Assembly: GCA_965207495.1 (NCBI GenBank)
Contig: OZ242287.1
Span: forward strand, 2,728,001-2,792,000
Direction of reading: 5' to 3'
Origin: Bin5 sp965207495
Lineage (GTDB): Bacteria > Chloroflexota > Anaerolineae > Caldilineales > Caldilineaceae
Length of the DNA: 64,000 bases
Shown: piece after piece, positions 24,986-33,993 of the stretch
Layout: every line of letters starts with the position of its first letter
Position numbering within the stretch: position 1 is the stretch's first letter
Position numbers and translations under genes: made by a program
Notes under the pieces: generated by a model
Databases searched by the model: none
The model's input: the letters and a program-made list of their open reading frames with translations, nothing else
What the model was told of the DNA's origin: nothing

Positions 24986-26191
24986 TCAAGCGCCCTCGGG
25001 CAAAGTAGCGGCTATCGCCTCTACCGCCATGTCGATCTCCCCGTCACTGATGGTCAGCGGCGGCAGCAGTCGCAGAACAGTCGAGCCTGCCGGCAGCGCC
25101 AGCACGTTGTGCTCTTCCATCAGTGACCTCAGAAAGGGTACCGCCTTCGTACGCAGATCAATGCCGATCAGGAGTCCCTTACCTCGGATTTCGCGTACAA
25201 CTCTGCGCGCGCCGATGGCCGCTTCCAGGGCTTCCCTCAGTCGCCACCCAGCCCTGTCTGCCTGTTCGATCAACCCATCCTCGTATACCCCTAACGCAGC
25301 AATACCGGCCGCGCAGGCCAGTGGGTTGCCCCCAAAAGTACTCCCGTGCGCCCCGGAAAAAAGACTTTCCTGAATCTTCTCAGTGTAAACCACCGCGCCC
25401 ATAGGGAATCCTCCCCCCAGGCCCTTTGCCAGCGCAACGATGTCCGGCTCGAGGTCGAAGTGTTGAAACCCGAACCAGCGCCCCGTCCGCCCAAAACCGG
25501 TCTGCACCTCGTCGATTACCAGCAGCGCACCCCTCTCTTGGCACAACTGCTGAACGGAGGCAAGGTAATCGGCGCTCCCTTCGTGCACACCGCCCTCAGC
25601 CTGAATGACCTCCAACACCACCGCCGCAGTGCCGTCGCCAACAGCTTCATCCAGCTGATTGATGTTGTTAAAATGAACGTGGCTGACATCTGGCATCAGC
25701 GGCTCAAATTTGCGGCGGTATCGGGGGTTCCAGGTGATGGACAGCGCTCCTACCGTACGCCCATGGAAGCTGTTGCGTGCAGCCACAATTCCAGTACGCC
25801 CCGTAGCCAGCCGCGCAAACTTGATAGCGCCGTCAATCGCCTCAGCGCCGCTATTCCCCAAAAAAGCCCGCGTCAGGTGCTCTGGCGTGACCGATATCAG
25901 CCTGCTCAGGAACTCCGCCCGCGTATCGTTGTGAAAGAAGTTGGGGCAGGCGTGCATGCGCCCCGCCTGCCCCTGTATGGCCGCCGTCAACACAGGGTGG
26001 CCGTAACCCAACATGGCCACGCCCTGCGACGAAGTCATATCCAGGTACCGCTGTCCCTCGCTATCAATCATCCAGCAGCCTTCGCCGCGAACCATCACCG
26101 TGTCCCCGCGACGGGGAACAACGCCTGACTCAAAAGCCTGGGTATCTCTTACTGCGACATGGGTATCAGTTAAGTTCTGTGTCATATTCAT
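24986..26191 (-). CDS. lysJ: Class III aminotransferase, probably LysW-aminoadipate semialdehyde transaminase (LysJ/ArgD family)
   Basis: 401-residue PLP enzyme of the acetylornithine aminotransferase family. Visible are LGNSGAEAIDGAIKFAR, the Asp site LLVIDEVQTGFGRTG and the PLP Lys in ALAKGLGGGFPMGA. ArgD and LysJ cannot be separated by these motifs. The neighbour 158 nt upstream is a kinase with LysZ-type signatures, so the lysine-biosynthesis assignment (amino transfer to LysW-gamma-L-aminoadipate semialdehyde, or the analogous arginine step) is preferred. ATG at 26191 (MNMTQN) or 26185; no strong ribosome site. lysW, lysX and lysY are not in the window. Confidence 0.82.
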   Translation of the reverse strand: MNMTQNLTDTHVAVRDTQAFESGVVPRRGDTVMVRGEGCWMIDSEGQRYLDMTSSQGVAMLGYGHPVLTAAIQGQAGRMHACPNFFHNDTRAEFLSRLISVTPEHLTRAFLGNSGAEAIDGAIKFARLATGRTGIVAARNSFHGRTVGALSITWNPRYRRKFEPLMPDVSHVHFNNINQLDEAVGDGTAAVVLEVIQAEGGVHEGSADYLASVQQLCQERGALLVIDEVQTGFGRTGRWFGFQHFDLEPDIVALAKGLGGGFPMGAVVYTEKIQESLFSGAHGSTFGGNPLACAAGIAALGVYEDGLIEQADRAGWRLREALEAAIGARRVVREIRGKGLLIGIDLRTKAVPFLRSLMEEHNVLALPAGSTVLRLLPPLTISDGEIDMAVEAIAATLPEGA

Positions 26192-26348
26192 CAAGTATCT
26201 GTTCGAGTCTCGGCTAGGTCTCTTCTATTGGGCTATCAATTCAGGCCGGGAGTGCTGATGCTTCCAGACCTGCCCACCCGTGTACTGCTGAAATGTCACG
26301 GCCCAGTCGAATCAGTGATTGGACTACTCTCTTCGCAGTACGCAATTC

Positions 26349-27152
26349 TCACGCAATCTGCGTACCTTGACCCTCCAACGCCCGTTGTATCGGACTCTCG
26401 ACTCTCCCATCGGCAAATATCACCTTTTGAACGCCGGCTGCGACCGCCTCCGCCGCGCCCATCACCTTCTTTTTCATCCGCCCTTTGGCGAACTGCATGA
26501 AACCGTCGGCTTGCGCACGCGGAATCTCACGGATTAGGCTGGACTCATCAGGAAACTCGCGCAACAATCCCGGAACATCTGAGAGAATCACAAGCGCCTC
26601 GGCCTCGAACGCGGCCGCGACCATAGCCGCGGCCCGGTCACCGTCCACGTTTATCGCCTCTCCGATGTCCGAGGCGCCGGGAGGCGTGAGTACCGGCAAA
26701 TAACCTGCCCCCAACAACAGACGCAGGAGATCCACATTCACCTTCTCAACAGTGCCGGTCCAGTCATCTCGCAGCACCAACCGTCTTCCGTTCACCCGCA
26801 CTCGTAGCCTATCTTTCCGCTTCCCTTCAAAAACGCGGCCGTCCAAGCCGCTAAGCCCAACGGCATTCACGCCCGCCCGCTGCAGCTTTTCCACCCACAT
26901 CTTGTTGAGCTGGCCGCAATAGACCATCTCGAAAATCTCCAATGTGCGCCTGTCAGTGCGCCGGCTCTCGAAGCCGCTTTCACTGGTTACAAACTGGGGC
27001 GGATGGCCCAGCGCCTCGGCCACGTCGTTCGTCGTCTCCGCGCCGCCGTGGACCAGGATCAGATCCCGCCCATCCTTTCGCAGCGCGACAATGTCACTGA
27101 CGATCTCGTCTATATTCAGCTCTTTACCGCCACCCACCTTGATCACCAGCAT
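26349..27152 (-). CDS. lysZ: [LysW]-aminoadipate kinase (LysZ), amino-acid kinase family
   Basis: 267-residue amino-acid kinase. It phosphorylates LysW-bound alpha-aminoadipate in the AAA route of lysine synthesis; some homologs also act on LysW-glutamate in arginine synthesis. The N-terminus MLVIKVGGGKELN and LVHGGAETTN form the nucleotide and substrate loops. The segment TDRRTLEIFEMVYCGQLNKM and the AVGLSGLDGRVFEGKRK stretch followed by RDDWTGTVEKVN are typical of LysZ, not ArgB. C-terminal GRMKKKV contacts ATP. ATG at 27152. Next gene downstream is the aminotransferase; upstream, 71 nt away, a DUF4432 gene. Confidence 0.86.
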   Translation of the reverse strand: MLVIKVGGGKELNIDEIVSDIVALRKDGRDLILVHGGAETTNDVAEALGHPPQFVTSESGFESRRTDRRTLEIFEMVYCGQLNKMWVEKLQRAGVNAVGLSGLDGRVFEGKRKDRLRVRVNGRRLVLRDDWTGTVEKVNVDLLRLLLGAGYLPVLTPPGASDIGEAINVDGDRAAAMVAAAFEAEALVILSDVPGLLREFPDESSLIREIPRAQADGFMQFAKGRMKKKVMGAAEAVAAGVQKVIFADGRVESPIQRALEGQGTQIA

Positions 27153-27223
27153 CCAGGTTGCCCTATTCAGACTCCAATTGCCCTGCCCTGTGAGCCTCCA
27201 GCTCCGAAAGAGTCGGCTGCCCG

Positions 27224-28321
27224 CTAACCGATTTCAGCTATCTTCCTTTCGACCGCGCCGACTTCCTCTGCATCCAACGTCCCCAAAATATAATCACAAC
27301 GCCAATCGCCGCCGCCTTCCAACTCTCTCACATTGCCTTTGGCCATCTCGGCACTCTTGCCCTCCGGCTCGGCAGTGGACGGCAGGACCAACCCCAAAGC
27401 GTCCTTGTCTGGCGTGCGGCATATCCAGCGGACCCCAATTGGCAGCTGCTCTGGTCGATGACGAACATAGTCAGCGCGCCCATCCGGATGCACCTGCAGC
27501 GTGTGCGCCCAGCCCGCCTCGTCCGCGTCGTAGTCGATACTGAACACCAGCTCCGGGACGAAAGTCATGCTTTCGTCGAAAACATGATGTTCTTCAGGCC
27601 TTTCGCCTAAACGGTTGACGAAGTCCCGGTATTCGGACCCTGTGCTGATGTGGTCCGGAATACTGCGGCGGACGCGTACCGTCTGCGGTGTAACCTTGGC
27701 GCTGTATACGATCCGCCCGCCGTCTACCGGCCGGAAGTTTGCATGAGCCAGATACATATAGTCCATTGGCGTCTTCTTGCAGTTCCGGCAACTCAGGGAG
27801 ACGTGCACTTCCTTTGCGCCGGCATAAAGCTTTACCAGCGGCGTCGCAGTGTAGTTGTCTGCGAAGGCAATCGTGTGCTGGTACTGCCCACCCACGCCGA
27901 TGTAGGCGCCGCTATCGTCTTCACCCAACACCAGCCACGCATGCTGAAACTTCGCGTTCGGCAGCTCACCATGCAGAGGATGGTCATCCTCCTGAGTCGG
28001 CACGCCCATCGCCGTGAATCCACAGTGGAGCAAAAACCCGCCGTAGGTCTGCAGATAGTCTGCAGTCGGCCGCGGCTGGTCGAACATCGACTTCATCGTG
28101 ACGTTTCTGCCGCCGAATGTCGCCGACCAGATCTGCTGGCCTTGAAAAGGCAACATGACAATCTCGCTTACACCGTTTTCGAGCTCGACAGCCGCAACGC
28201 CGCTCTCAAACTCGAACAGTGATGCCTTAAGCGAACCGCTCTCCAGAAATACTCGTTTCTTCTCCGAGAAAAACCGCGGGTGAAGTGAAACCTTCGCTGG
28301 CTGAAGAGAGCTGTCAGACAT
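27224..28321 (-). CDS. DUF4432 family protein (galactose-mutarotase-like fold)
   Basis: 365 residues with the beta-rich pattern of DUF4432, a relative of aldose-1-epimerases. Typical segments are VSEIVMLPFQGQQIWSATFGGRNVTMKSMFDQP, YGGFLLHCGFTAMGVPTQEDDHPLHGELPNA (with several candidate active His) and LAHANFRPVDGGRIVY. The ATG at 28321 has GAGGAG 8 nt upstream. Divergent from the RCK gene; the 281-nt gap holds a TATAAT box on the plus strand. Probably a cytosolic sugar epimerase or isomerase accessory. It is next to lysine genes without an obvious link. Confidence 0.83.
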   Translation of the reverse strand: MSDSSLQPAKVSLHPRFFSEKKRVFLESGSLKASLFEFESGVAAVELENGVSEIVMLPFQGQQIWSATFGGRNVTMKSMFDQPRPTADYLQTYGGFLLHCGFTAMGVPTQEDDHPLHGELPNAKFQHAWLVLGEDDSGAYIGVGGQYQHTIAFADNYTATPLVKLYAGAKEVHVSLSCRNCKKTPMDYMYLAHANFRPVDGGRIVYSAKVTPQTVRVRRSIPDHISTGSEYRDFVNRLGERPEEHHVFDESMTFVPELVFSIDYDADEAGWAHTLQVHPDGRADYVRHRPEQLPIGVRWICRTPDKDALGLVLPSTAEPEGKSAEMAKGNVRELEGGGDWRCDYILGTLDAEEVGAVERKIAEIG

Positions 28322-28436
28322 GCCTGCGCTCCTCTTAACTCTGAGGATGAACCCAACCCGAAAATGCCAACTGCAATTCTGGCGAATGGTATCACGAGAT
28401 GCCCCGTTTGAAAAGGTTTTGACCTTACTACTATGC

Positions 28437-28442
28437 TATAAT
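28437..28442 (+). promoter_or_regulatory. TATAAT -10 box upstream of the RCK gene
   Basis: A perfect TATAAT overlaps the ATG at 28441, the first in-frame Met of the RCK frame. No -35 box at 16-18 bp was found: TTGACC at 28419-28424 is too close and TTGAAA at 28408-28413 too far. If it is active, transcription starts near 28449, ruling out 28441 as a start codon and favouring 28603. Confidence 0.4.
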
Positions 28443-28602
28443 GCGCTCACCGTCCTTGCTGACCAAGCGTGCATCAGGGCCTGATTGGGAATGCGCGCGT
28501 GATACGATAACAGCGAGAGTACACACGAAGCATAGGACCATCGAAAGGTTGTCGGGAGAGGGATCTGAGCCTGAGAATTCTCTTTCCATCTTGGAACAAC
28601 TA

Positions 28603-29391
28603 ATGCAGATTCATCGAACCCTTGGCCGCCTGATTCGCCCTCTATCCCCCTTTGCTACGCGATCTACCCCCGCGGAGCGGGAAGTGGAAGCGGAACAGGC
28701 CGCCAGAGAACCTGCCCAATATTCACCGTTCAGAAGAGCCGGGCGCGAATCGGAGTTTGTCGTCATTGGTCTTGGCCGCTTTGGCACCGCCGTCGCAACC
28801 ACCCTCGTCGAAAACGGCCGTACCGTGCTGGCCATCGACTCGGACCACGACCGCGTCCAGGCCCTCAGCGGCGAACTTCCCCACGTCGTGCAGTTGGATG
28901 CAACCAACATTGACGCCCTGCGGCAGGCAGGCGTCGAAACCTTCGACACGGGCCTCGTCTGCATCGGCACCGACTTCGAAAACAACCTGCTGGCCACCGT
29001 TCTTCTCAGGCAACTCGGTGTAGAGCGCGTCATCGCCAAAGCCCTCACAATCACGCAGAGGGAAATCCTGCTGAAAGTCGGCGCAGACGAAGTAATATTG
29101 CCCGAGCATGAGGCCGGCCGCCGCCTGGGGCGAAAAATGGCCATCGGTCACCTTGTCGACTACCTCGAAGTGAGCAACGACGTCGGCGTCGTGGAGCTCC
29201 TCGCCCCGCCCAGCACATGGGAACACTCACTCTCCGAGCTGAGTTTACGTCAACGCTATGGACTCTCTGTGATCGCAGTACGTAGAGGCGACGACCTTAT
29301 CGTCAGCCCCAATGCAGGTTTCCGCCTCAAAGAGGAAGACATCGTCGTCGTACTCGGTCGAATGGCGGACGCCGAGCGACTTCGACAGTAG
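28603..29391 (+). CDS. RCK-domain potassium transport regulator (TrkA/KtrA family)
   Basis: 262 residues from ATG 28603 (GGA 8 nt upstream); the frame is open back to 28441, but that part has the -10 box and atypical sequence. RCK_N at about 47-170 has the nucleotide loop VVIGLGRFGTAVATTLVENG, then AIDSDHDRVQ and VQLDATNIDALRQAGV. RCK_C at about 180-260 is seen as LRQRYGLSVIAVRRGDDLIVSPNAGFRLKEEDIVVVLG. There is no membrane segment, so it is a soluble gating subunit whose TrkH/KtrB partner is elsewhere. The first ~45 residues are a polar tail. Followed by hisD after 65 nt. Confidence 0.88.
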   Translation: MQIHRTLGRLIRPLSPFATRSTPAEREVEAEQAAREPAQYSPFRRAGRESEFVVIGLGRFGTAVATTLVENGRTVLAIDSDHDRVQALSGELPHVVQLDATNIDALRQAGVETFDTGLVCIGTDFENNLLATVLLRQLGVERVIAKALTITQREILLKVGADEVILPEHEAGRRLGRKMAIGHLVDYLEVSNDVGVVELLAPPSTWEHSLSELSLRQRYGLSVIAVRRGDDLIVSPNAGFRLKEEDIVVVLGRMADAERLRQ

Positions 29392-29456
29392 CAAACACAC
29401 AGTTATATCAAAGCGATTTTCCAGAAAACACAAGCGCCTGCTCAATCATCAAACCT

Positions 29457-30794
29457 ATGACAACTGTCTTTCCCATTCTCGAGCCAGAAGCCGCCCGTAA
29501 CTCTATCCTCCGCCGTCAACCCTGGGACGATTTCGAACTGCCGGAAGAGATACTGGACAGCAATGAACAAATCTTCGGATCCCGCATCGGACCCGATGAG
29601 GCTGTTCGCACGATTCTTTCCGATGTTCGAACCGGCGGCGACGCAGCCGTTCGAAAGTGGACTGAAAAGCTGGACGGCGTCAGCCTCGACGACCTGCGCG
29701 TCGATCAGCAGACGATCCTGAGCGAGTCAGCTGAGGTAGCTCCCGAGGCGTACGACGCCCTGGTGCTGGCGGCTGAGCGTATCGAGAACTTCCATCGCTG
29801 CCAGCCCAATCAAAGCTGGATCCAGAACGACCACGAAGGAACGGTCGGCCAGCTCGTACGTCCCATCGAGCGCGTCGGGATCTATGTTCCCGGCGGCACC
29901 GCCCCCCTGCCCAGCACCCTGCTGATGACCGCCATCCCGGCCCGCGTCGCCAACGTCGGTGAGCTCATCGTCGTCACGCCCCCACAGAAGGAGACCGGAC
30001 TTCCGGACAGAGTAACGTTGGCAGCCGCTACAATAGCCCGTGTAGATGCCGTCTACATCGCCGGAGGCGCCCAGGCCATTGGCGCAATGGCCTTCGGCAC
30101 CGAGACACTTCCCGCTGTTGACAAGATATGCGGACCAGGCAACCTGTTCGTTACCCTGGCGAAGCGGCAGCTCTTTGGCCTGGTCGGAATCGACGGCCTG
30201 CCCGGCCCTACTGAAACTCTCATCATCGCCGATGGAGCGGCCGACCCCCAGCTCGCCGCCGCAGACCTGCTGGCCCAGGCAGAGCACGACGTTCTCGCCA
30301 GCGCGGTGATGCTGACACCCAGCCGGAAACTCGCGCTTGAGGTCCAGGCGGCGGTCCACGCCCAACTGGAGGAACTGGACCGTAGTCAGATCGCGGCCGC
30401 CACCTTTGCTCGCAGTGCAGGTATCGTTGTTACCGATTCACTGGACGAAGCCTTCTCCCTCGCAAACCAATATGCCCCTGAGCACCTCTGCCTACTCGTT
30501 GAAGACCCGTGGCGCTGGATCGACAACGTGCAGAATGCCGGCGGTATCTTCTTGGGAGAACGCAGTTTCGAAGTTCTGGGGGACTACACTGCCGGGCCAA
30601 GCCACGTAATGCCCACGGGCGGTACCGCCCGTTTCGCCAGCCCCATCAACGTGACCGATTTCGTCAAGCTCATCAGCCTCATCGGCCTCAACGAGCAAGC
30701 GCTGTCCGCCATCGGGCCGGCAGCCGAAACCCTGGCCCGTACCGAAGGTCTCGGCGGGCACGCTGCCGCCGTGAGTCGCCGGCTGAATCCCTGA
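29457..30794 (+). CDS. hisD: Histidinol dehydrogenase
   Basis: 445 residues, standard length. Catalyses the last two oxidation steps of histidine synthesis (L-histidinol to L-histidine, NAD-dependent, zinc). Characteristic stretches are VGIYVPGGTAPLPSTLLM near residue 140, DKICGPGNLFVTLAKRQLFG near 225, DGLPGPTETLIIAD, LLAQAEHD (zinc-ligand region) and the C-terminal GPSHVMPTGGTARF. ATG at 29457. hisC follows after 26 nt, which makes a hisDC operon; the other his genes are not here. Confidence 0.96.
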   Translation: MTTVFPILEPEAARNSILRRQPWDDFELPEEILDSNEQIFGSRIGPDEAVRTILSDVRTGGDAAVRKWTEKLDGVSLDDLRVDQQTILSESAEVAPEAYDALVLAAERIENFHRCQPNQSWIQNDHEGTVGQLVRPIERVGIYVPGGTAPLPSTLLMTAIPARVANVGELIVVTPPQKETGLPDRVTLAAATIARVDAVYIAGGAQAIGAMAFGTETLPAVDKICGPGNLFVTLAKRQLFGLVGIDGLPGPTETLIIADGAADPQLAAADLLAQAEHDVLASAVMLTPSRKLALEVQAAVHAQLEELDRSQIAAATFARSAGIVVTDSLDEAFSLANQYAPEHLCLLVEDPWRWIDNVQNAGGIFLGERSFEVLGDYTAGPSHVMPTGGTARFASPINVTDFVKLISLIGLNEQALSAIGPAAETLARTEGLGGHAAAVSRRLNP

Positions 30795-30820
30795 AACCCC
30801 ACTGAACACGAGTCTTTGCA

Positions 30821-31990
30821 ATGCAAGCCAACAAATTTCAGTCTCTGCTCAAACCGCATCTCGCCAGTCTCGAAGAATACACACCAATTCAACCCTTCGA
30901 AGTACTGAGCCAGCGGCTTGGCATTCCGGCCTCAGAAATCATCAAGCTGGATGCTAACGAAAACCCCTACGGGCCGCACCCTGCCGTCGCTGAGGCGCTG
31001 GCCGAATACGCTTACTACCACATCTACCCGGACCCGCAGCAGACTGAGTTGCGCCAAGCCCTGGCACAGCATCTGGTTAGTGAGCAGCGGCAGGATGAGT
31101 CAACAGGGTCAGTGCCCTTCGAGCAGATCCTGCCCAGCCACGGCACCGATGAAATCCTCGACTATCTCTGCCGCCTCTTTCTTGGGCCAGGCGACGCTAT
31201 TATCAACACGCCCCCTACCTTCGGGATGTATAGCTTCGACGCCAAACTGGTCGGCGCCGAAGTTCTGGAAGTTTGGAGAACAGATGATTACCATATTGAT
31301 GTCGAAGGCATCTTTGACCTGTTCAATTCCGACGCGCTGAAGCGGGAATCGGTCTCGCCCAAGCTCCTCTTTCTCACCTCGCCAAACAATCCTTCCGGTA
31401 ACTGGCTCCCGGACGAAGACCTGCTGCGTCTGTTGCAGCTCCCTCTGATCGTCGTCCTCGATGAGGCCTACGTCGAATTCTCGGTCGAGACAAGTCGCTC
31501 GCCCTTGGTACTGGAGCACGACAACCTTGTCATCATTCGAACATTTTCCAAGTCCGCCGGAATCGCCGGTCTTCGTTTGGGCTACGGTATCTTCCCTGCC
31601 TGGATGATGCCAATTCTTTGGAAGTTCAAACAGCCCTACAATGTCAACGTCGCCGCCACAGTGGCCGGTCTGGCCAGTCTACGTTATGCCGAAGAAATGC
31701 ACTCGATTGTAGAAAAGATACGCGCCGAACGCGAACGACTCTTCAACGCATTGCAACAGGTTCCCTACCTCTCGCCCTACCCTTCCGGTGCCAATTTCGT
31801 TCTCTGCCGGGTCGAGGGCTTTCGAAGTGCCGGGAACGGAGACGCCGCCGCCCTCAAACTTGCCCTCGAACAGCAAGGCATCCTCTTGCGCTACTATCAG
31901 AAGCCCGGCCTCGACAACTGCATCCGCATCTCCGTCGGCCGCCCCGAGCAGACCGATCGCCTCCTGGTCGAACTGCACCGGCTCGCCTGA
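30821..31990 (+). CDS. hisC: Histidinol-phosphate aminotransferase
   Basis: 389-residue class I/II PLP aminotransferase that makes histidinol phosphate from imidazole-acetol phosphate. Seen are the substrate loop IIKLDANENPYGPHP (residues 37-51), the LTSPNNPSGN motif, IVVLDEAYVEF, and PLP Lys in RTFSKSAGIAGLRLGY. The C-terminal CIRISVGRPEQTDRLLVEL contains the carboxylate-binding Arg. ATG at 30821. Directly downstream of hisD, 26 nt apart. The DANENP signature separates it from related aminotransferases. Confidence 0.95.
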   Translation: MQANKFQSLLKPHLASLEEYTPIQPFEVLSQRLGIPASEIIKLDANENPYGPHPAVAEALAEYAYYHIYPDPQQTELRQALAQHLVSEQRQDESTGSVPFEQILPSHGTDEILDYLCRLFLGPGDAIINTPPTFGMYSFDAKLVGAEVLEVWRTDDYHIDVEGIFDLFNSDALKRESVSPKLLFLTSPNNPSGNWLPDEDLLRLLQLPLIVVLDEAYVEFSVETSRSPLVLEHDNLVIIRTFSKSAGIAGLRLGYGIFPAWMMPILWKFKQPYNVNVAATVAGLASLRYAEEMHSIVEKIRAERERLFNALQQVPYLSPYPSGANFVLCRVEGFRSAGNGDAAALKLALEQQGILLRYYQKPGLDNCIRISVGRPEQTDRLLVELHRLA

Positions 31991-32152
31991 TCAACCCCGA
32001 TTCCAGCCAGCCCAAACTGAGGACAGGCAGTTCTTCTGCCAGTCATTGGCATGGGGTGGAGAGGAGAAAGAAATCCCCTCTTCGCCTCTCTTCTCATGGA
32101 ATCAGAGACGCGGCCACGATGGAGAACAAGGGTGCCCGTTCACTGCGAACGA

Positions 32153-32181
32153 TTAACACCTGGATAATCCTGGCATACAAT
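32153..32181 (+). promoter_or_regulatory. Sigma-70-type promoter of the LuxR-family gene
   Basis: TTAACA (32153-32158), 17-bp spacer, TACAAT (32176-32181), each five of six against consensus. The start of transcription would be near 32188, about 43 nt before the ATG at 32231. The spacer contains a repeated CCTGG(A/C)TA-like motif. Confidence 0.6.
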
Positions 32182-32230
32182 GATAGCGTTCCCACAGACC
32201 AAAGAACTGGCATGTGATTAAATTCACGCC

Positions 32231-32881
32231 ATGCCAATGTTCGAGGAGGATTCTCTAACCGCAATTATCTTCGCCGAAGACGCCCTCAGCCGCCACGGCC
32301 TTGCCGCCATTCTTGATCCGGAACCTGCGATCGTCACGTTCCTGGCAGAGTCTCCGGCTCAACTAACCCAGGACAAGGTCGGGAGCGCGAATGTCCTCGT
32401 CTGGGATACTGGCTGGGACTTCTCAGCCTCCGATTCCGCCGAGGTCTGGGAGACGATAACAGATCTGGCTGAAGACGGTCTGCCTGTAATTGCCATACTA
32501 CCCGACGGCGAGGCTCCCGGTATCATCCGTCAGATGGGACTCGTCGGGCTCCTCCCCCGCAGTGTCAGGGCGGGGCAACTTCGTGCCGCCCTCTACGCTG
32601 CCGCCGAAGGCCTGTCGGTTACAGACCCGGCCCTGACCACTCCCCTTTGGATGCCATCGACCTCTTTCCTGCCGCCAATTCCTGAGCCGCATACGCCAAG
32701 AGAACTGGAAGTACTGGGCTTGCTGGCCGAAGGCCTGACAAATCGCGCCATCGGTGTGCGACTGGGCATCACCGAAAACACTGCCAAATTCCACGTACAA
32801 GCAGTCCTCTCCAAACTAGGAGTAAGCAGCCGTACAGAAGCCGTCGTCCAGGCCACCAGGCTGGGGCTTCTCACCCTCTGA
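32231..32881 (+). CDS. LuxR-type response-regulator-like transcription factor with degenerate receiver
   Basis: 216-residue protein. The C-terminus (about 152-216) is a clear LuxR/GerE helix-turn-helix: HTPRELEVLGLLAEGLTNRAIGVRLGITENTAKFHVQAVLSKLGVSSRTEAV. The N-terminal ~120 residues look like a receiver domain. An acidic pair survives (FAED), and an Asp is near the phospho-acceptor position (VLVWDTGWD), but the usual switch Thr/Ser and Lys region reads VGLLPRSV, without Lys. Phosphorylation is therefore doubtful. ATG at 32231 or 32237, neither with a good ribosome site. It has its own promoter and no adjacent histidine kinase. Targets unknown. Confidence 0.88.
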   Translation: MPMFEEDSLTAIIFAEDALSRHGLAAILDPEPAIVTFLAESPAQLTQDKVGSANVLVWDTGWDFSASDSAEVWETITDLAEDGLPVIAILPDGEAPGIIRQMGLVGLLPRSVRAGQLRAALYAAAEGLSVTDPALTTPLWMPSTSFLPPIPEPHTPRELEVLGLLAEGLTNRAIGVRLGITENTAKFHVQAVLSKLGVSSRTEAVVQATRLGLLTL

Positions 32882-33087
32882 CACGGCAGCCAGTTCCCAC
32901 ACCAACGCTGCTGCGTCTTCCGACGCGTGCATGCAGCCCAATCCGCCTCACACCTATCCGAACTGACGGGTTCCCCCTGCCATATCTGCCGATGTGTTGA
33001 AGAACGCGCCGCGCTATCATTGAAACTGCAGCAACGGAAGCTGTTGCAGGCACGTAGCCCGCAAGAGAGATTGGGATGGAGCCAAAA

Positions 33088-33993
33088 ATGTCTAACCAGT
33101 TCAAAGCTTTAGCTGAAGGAATGGCCGCAGTCGTCGAATCAGCCGGGCAGGGGGTCGTACAGGTGAACGGCCGTCGCCGTTTCCCGGCAAGTGGGTTCGT
33201 CTGGTCGGCAGATGGCGTGATCGTCACCGCAAATCATGTGGTGAGAGCCGAGAATATTCGAGTCGGACTGCCCGACGGCGAACAGGTGGATGCGACTCTG
33301 ATCGGAAGGGATCCCGCCATCGACATCGCGGCGTTACGTGTCCAATGTGATGGTCTTGCAGAGATGGCATGGCTGCCAGAAGAAGAGTTGCGCGTTGGCG
33401 CAATGGTATTCGCCGTCGGCCGCCCGGGAACAAGCGTCCAGGCCTCCATGGGTATAGTGAGTGCCATAGGGGAGGACTGGCGAATCCACGGCGGGGCCCG
33501 GATCAGTCACTACGTGCGCGCCGACCTGGTCATGTACCCTGGCTTTTCAGGCGGATCCATCGTCGGCGCTGACGGACGCGTCGTCGGCATGGCGACGTCT
33601 GCTCTCAGTCGCGATGGTGGCATTGCTCTGACCCACGCCACCGTCGCACCAACCGTAGACTCCCTTCTGAAATATGGCTCTGTTCGCCGGGGCTACCTGG
33701 GAGTAGGCGTTCAGACCGTTCAACTGCCCACGGGCCGTAGCAAAGAGTTGGGACAGGAGACGGGAGTGCTATTCAACTCCGTTACGCCTGACAGCCCTGC
33801 GGAAAAGGCAGGCCTTGTAGTGGGTGACATTCTCGTCAACCTTGACAGTGAACCGATCCTCAGTCCTGACGAACTGGCGATCGCACTGCGAAGCGATCTG
33901 GCCGGTAAAAAAACAACCTTGCAGATCATTCGCGGCGGCGAGCTGCACGAAGCAAGTGTCGAAATCCAAACAGGAGAGGAGCGGAACCGGTAA
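33088..33993 (+). CDS. S1C (HtrA/DegP-like) serine protease with PDZ domain, no signal peptide
   Basis: 301 residues from ATG 33088, which has GGAG 6 nt upstream; ATG 33076 is possible too. The trypsin-like domain holds the triad His50 (TANHVV), Asp79 (AIDIAAL) and Ser154 (YPGFSGGS, with Phe in place of the common Asn). A PDZ domain covers about 205-290 (RRGYLGVGVQTV... SPAEKAGLVVGDILVNLD). No export signal or membrane anchor is visible, so it is either cytosolic or exported by an unusual route. Its TAA stop overlaps the ATG of the ABC ATPase (TAATG), implying coupled translation with the exporter downstream. Confidence 0.9.
   Translation: MSNQFKALAEGMAAVVESAGQGVVQVNGRRRFPASGFVWSADGVIVTANHVVRAENIRVGLPDGEQVDATLIGRDPAIDIAALRVQCDGLAEMAWLPEEELRVGAMVFAVGRPGTSVQASMGIVSAIGEDWRIHGGARISHYVRADLVMYPGFSGGSIVGADGRVVGMATSALSRDGGIALTHATVAPTVDSLLKYGSVRRGYLGVGVQTVQLPTGRSKELGQETGVLFNSVTPDSPAEKAGLVVGDILVNLDSEPILSPDELAIALRSDLAGKKTTLQIIRGGELHEASVEIQTGEERNR

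Noticed and set aside
24986..26191. argD (acetylornithine aminotransferase) as sole call
   Set aside because: Motifs cannot separate ArgD from LysJ, and the adjacent LysZ-type kinase favours the lysine assignment; the argD option stays open.
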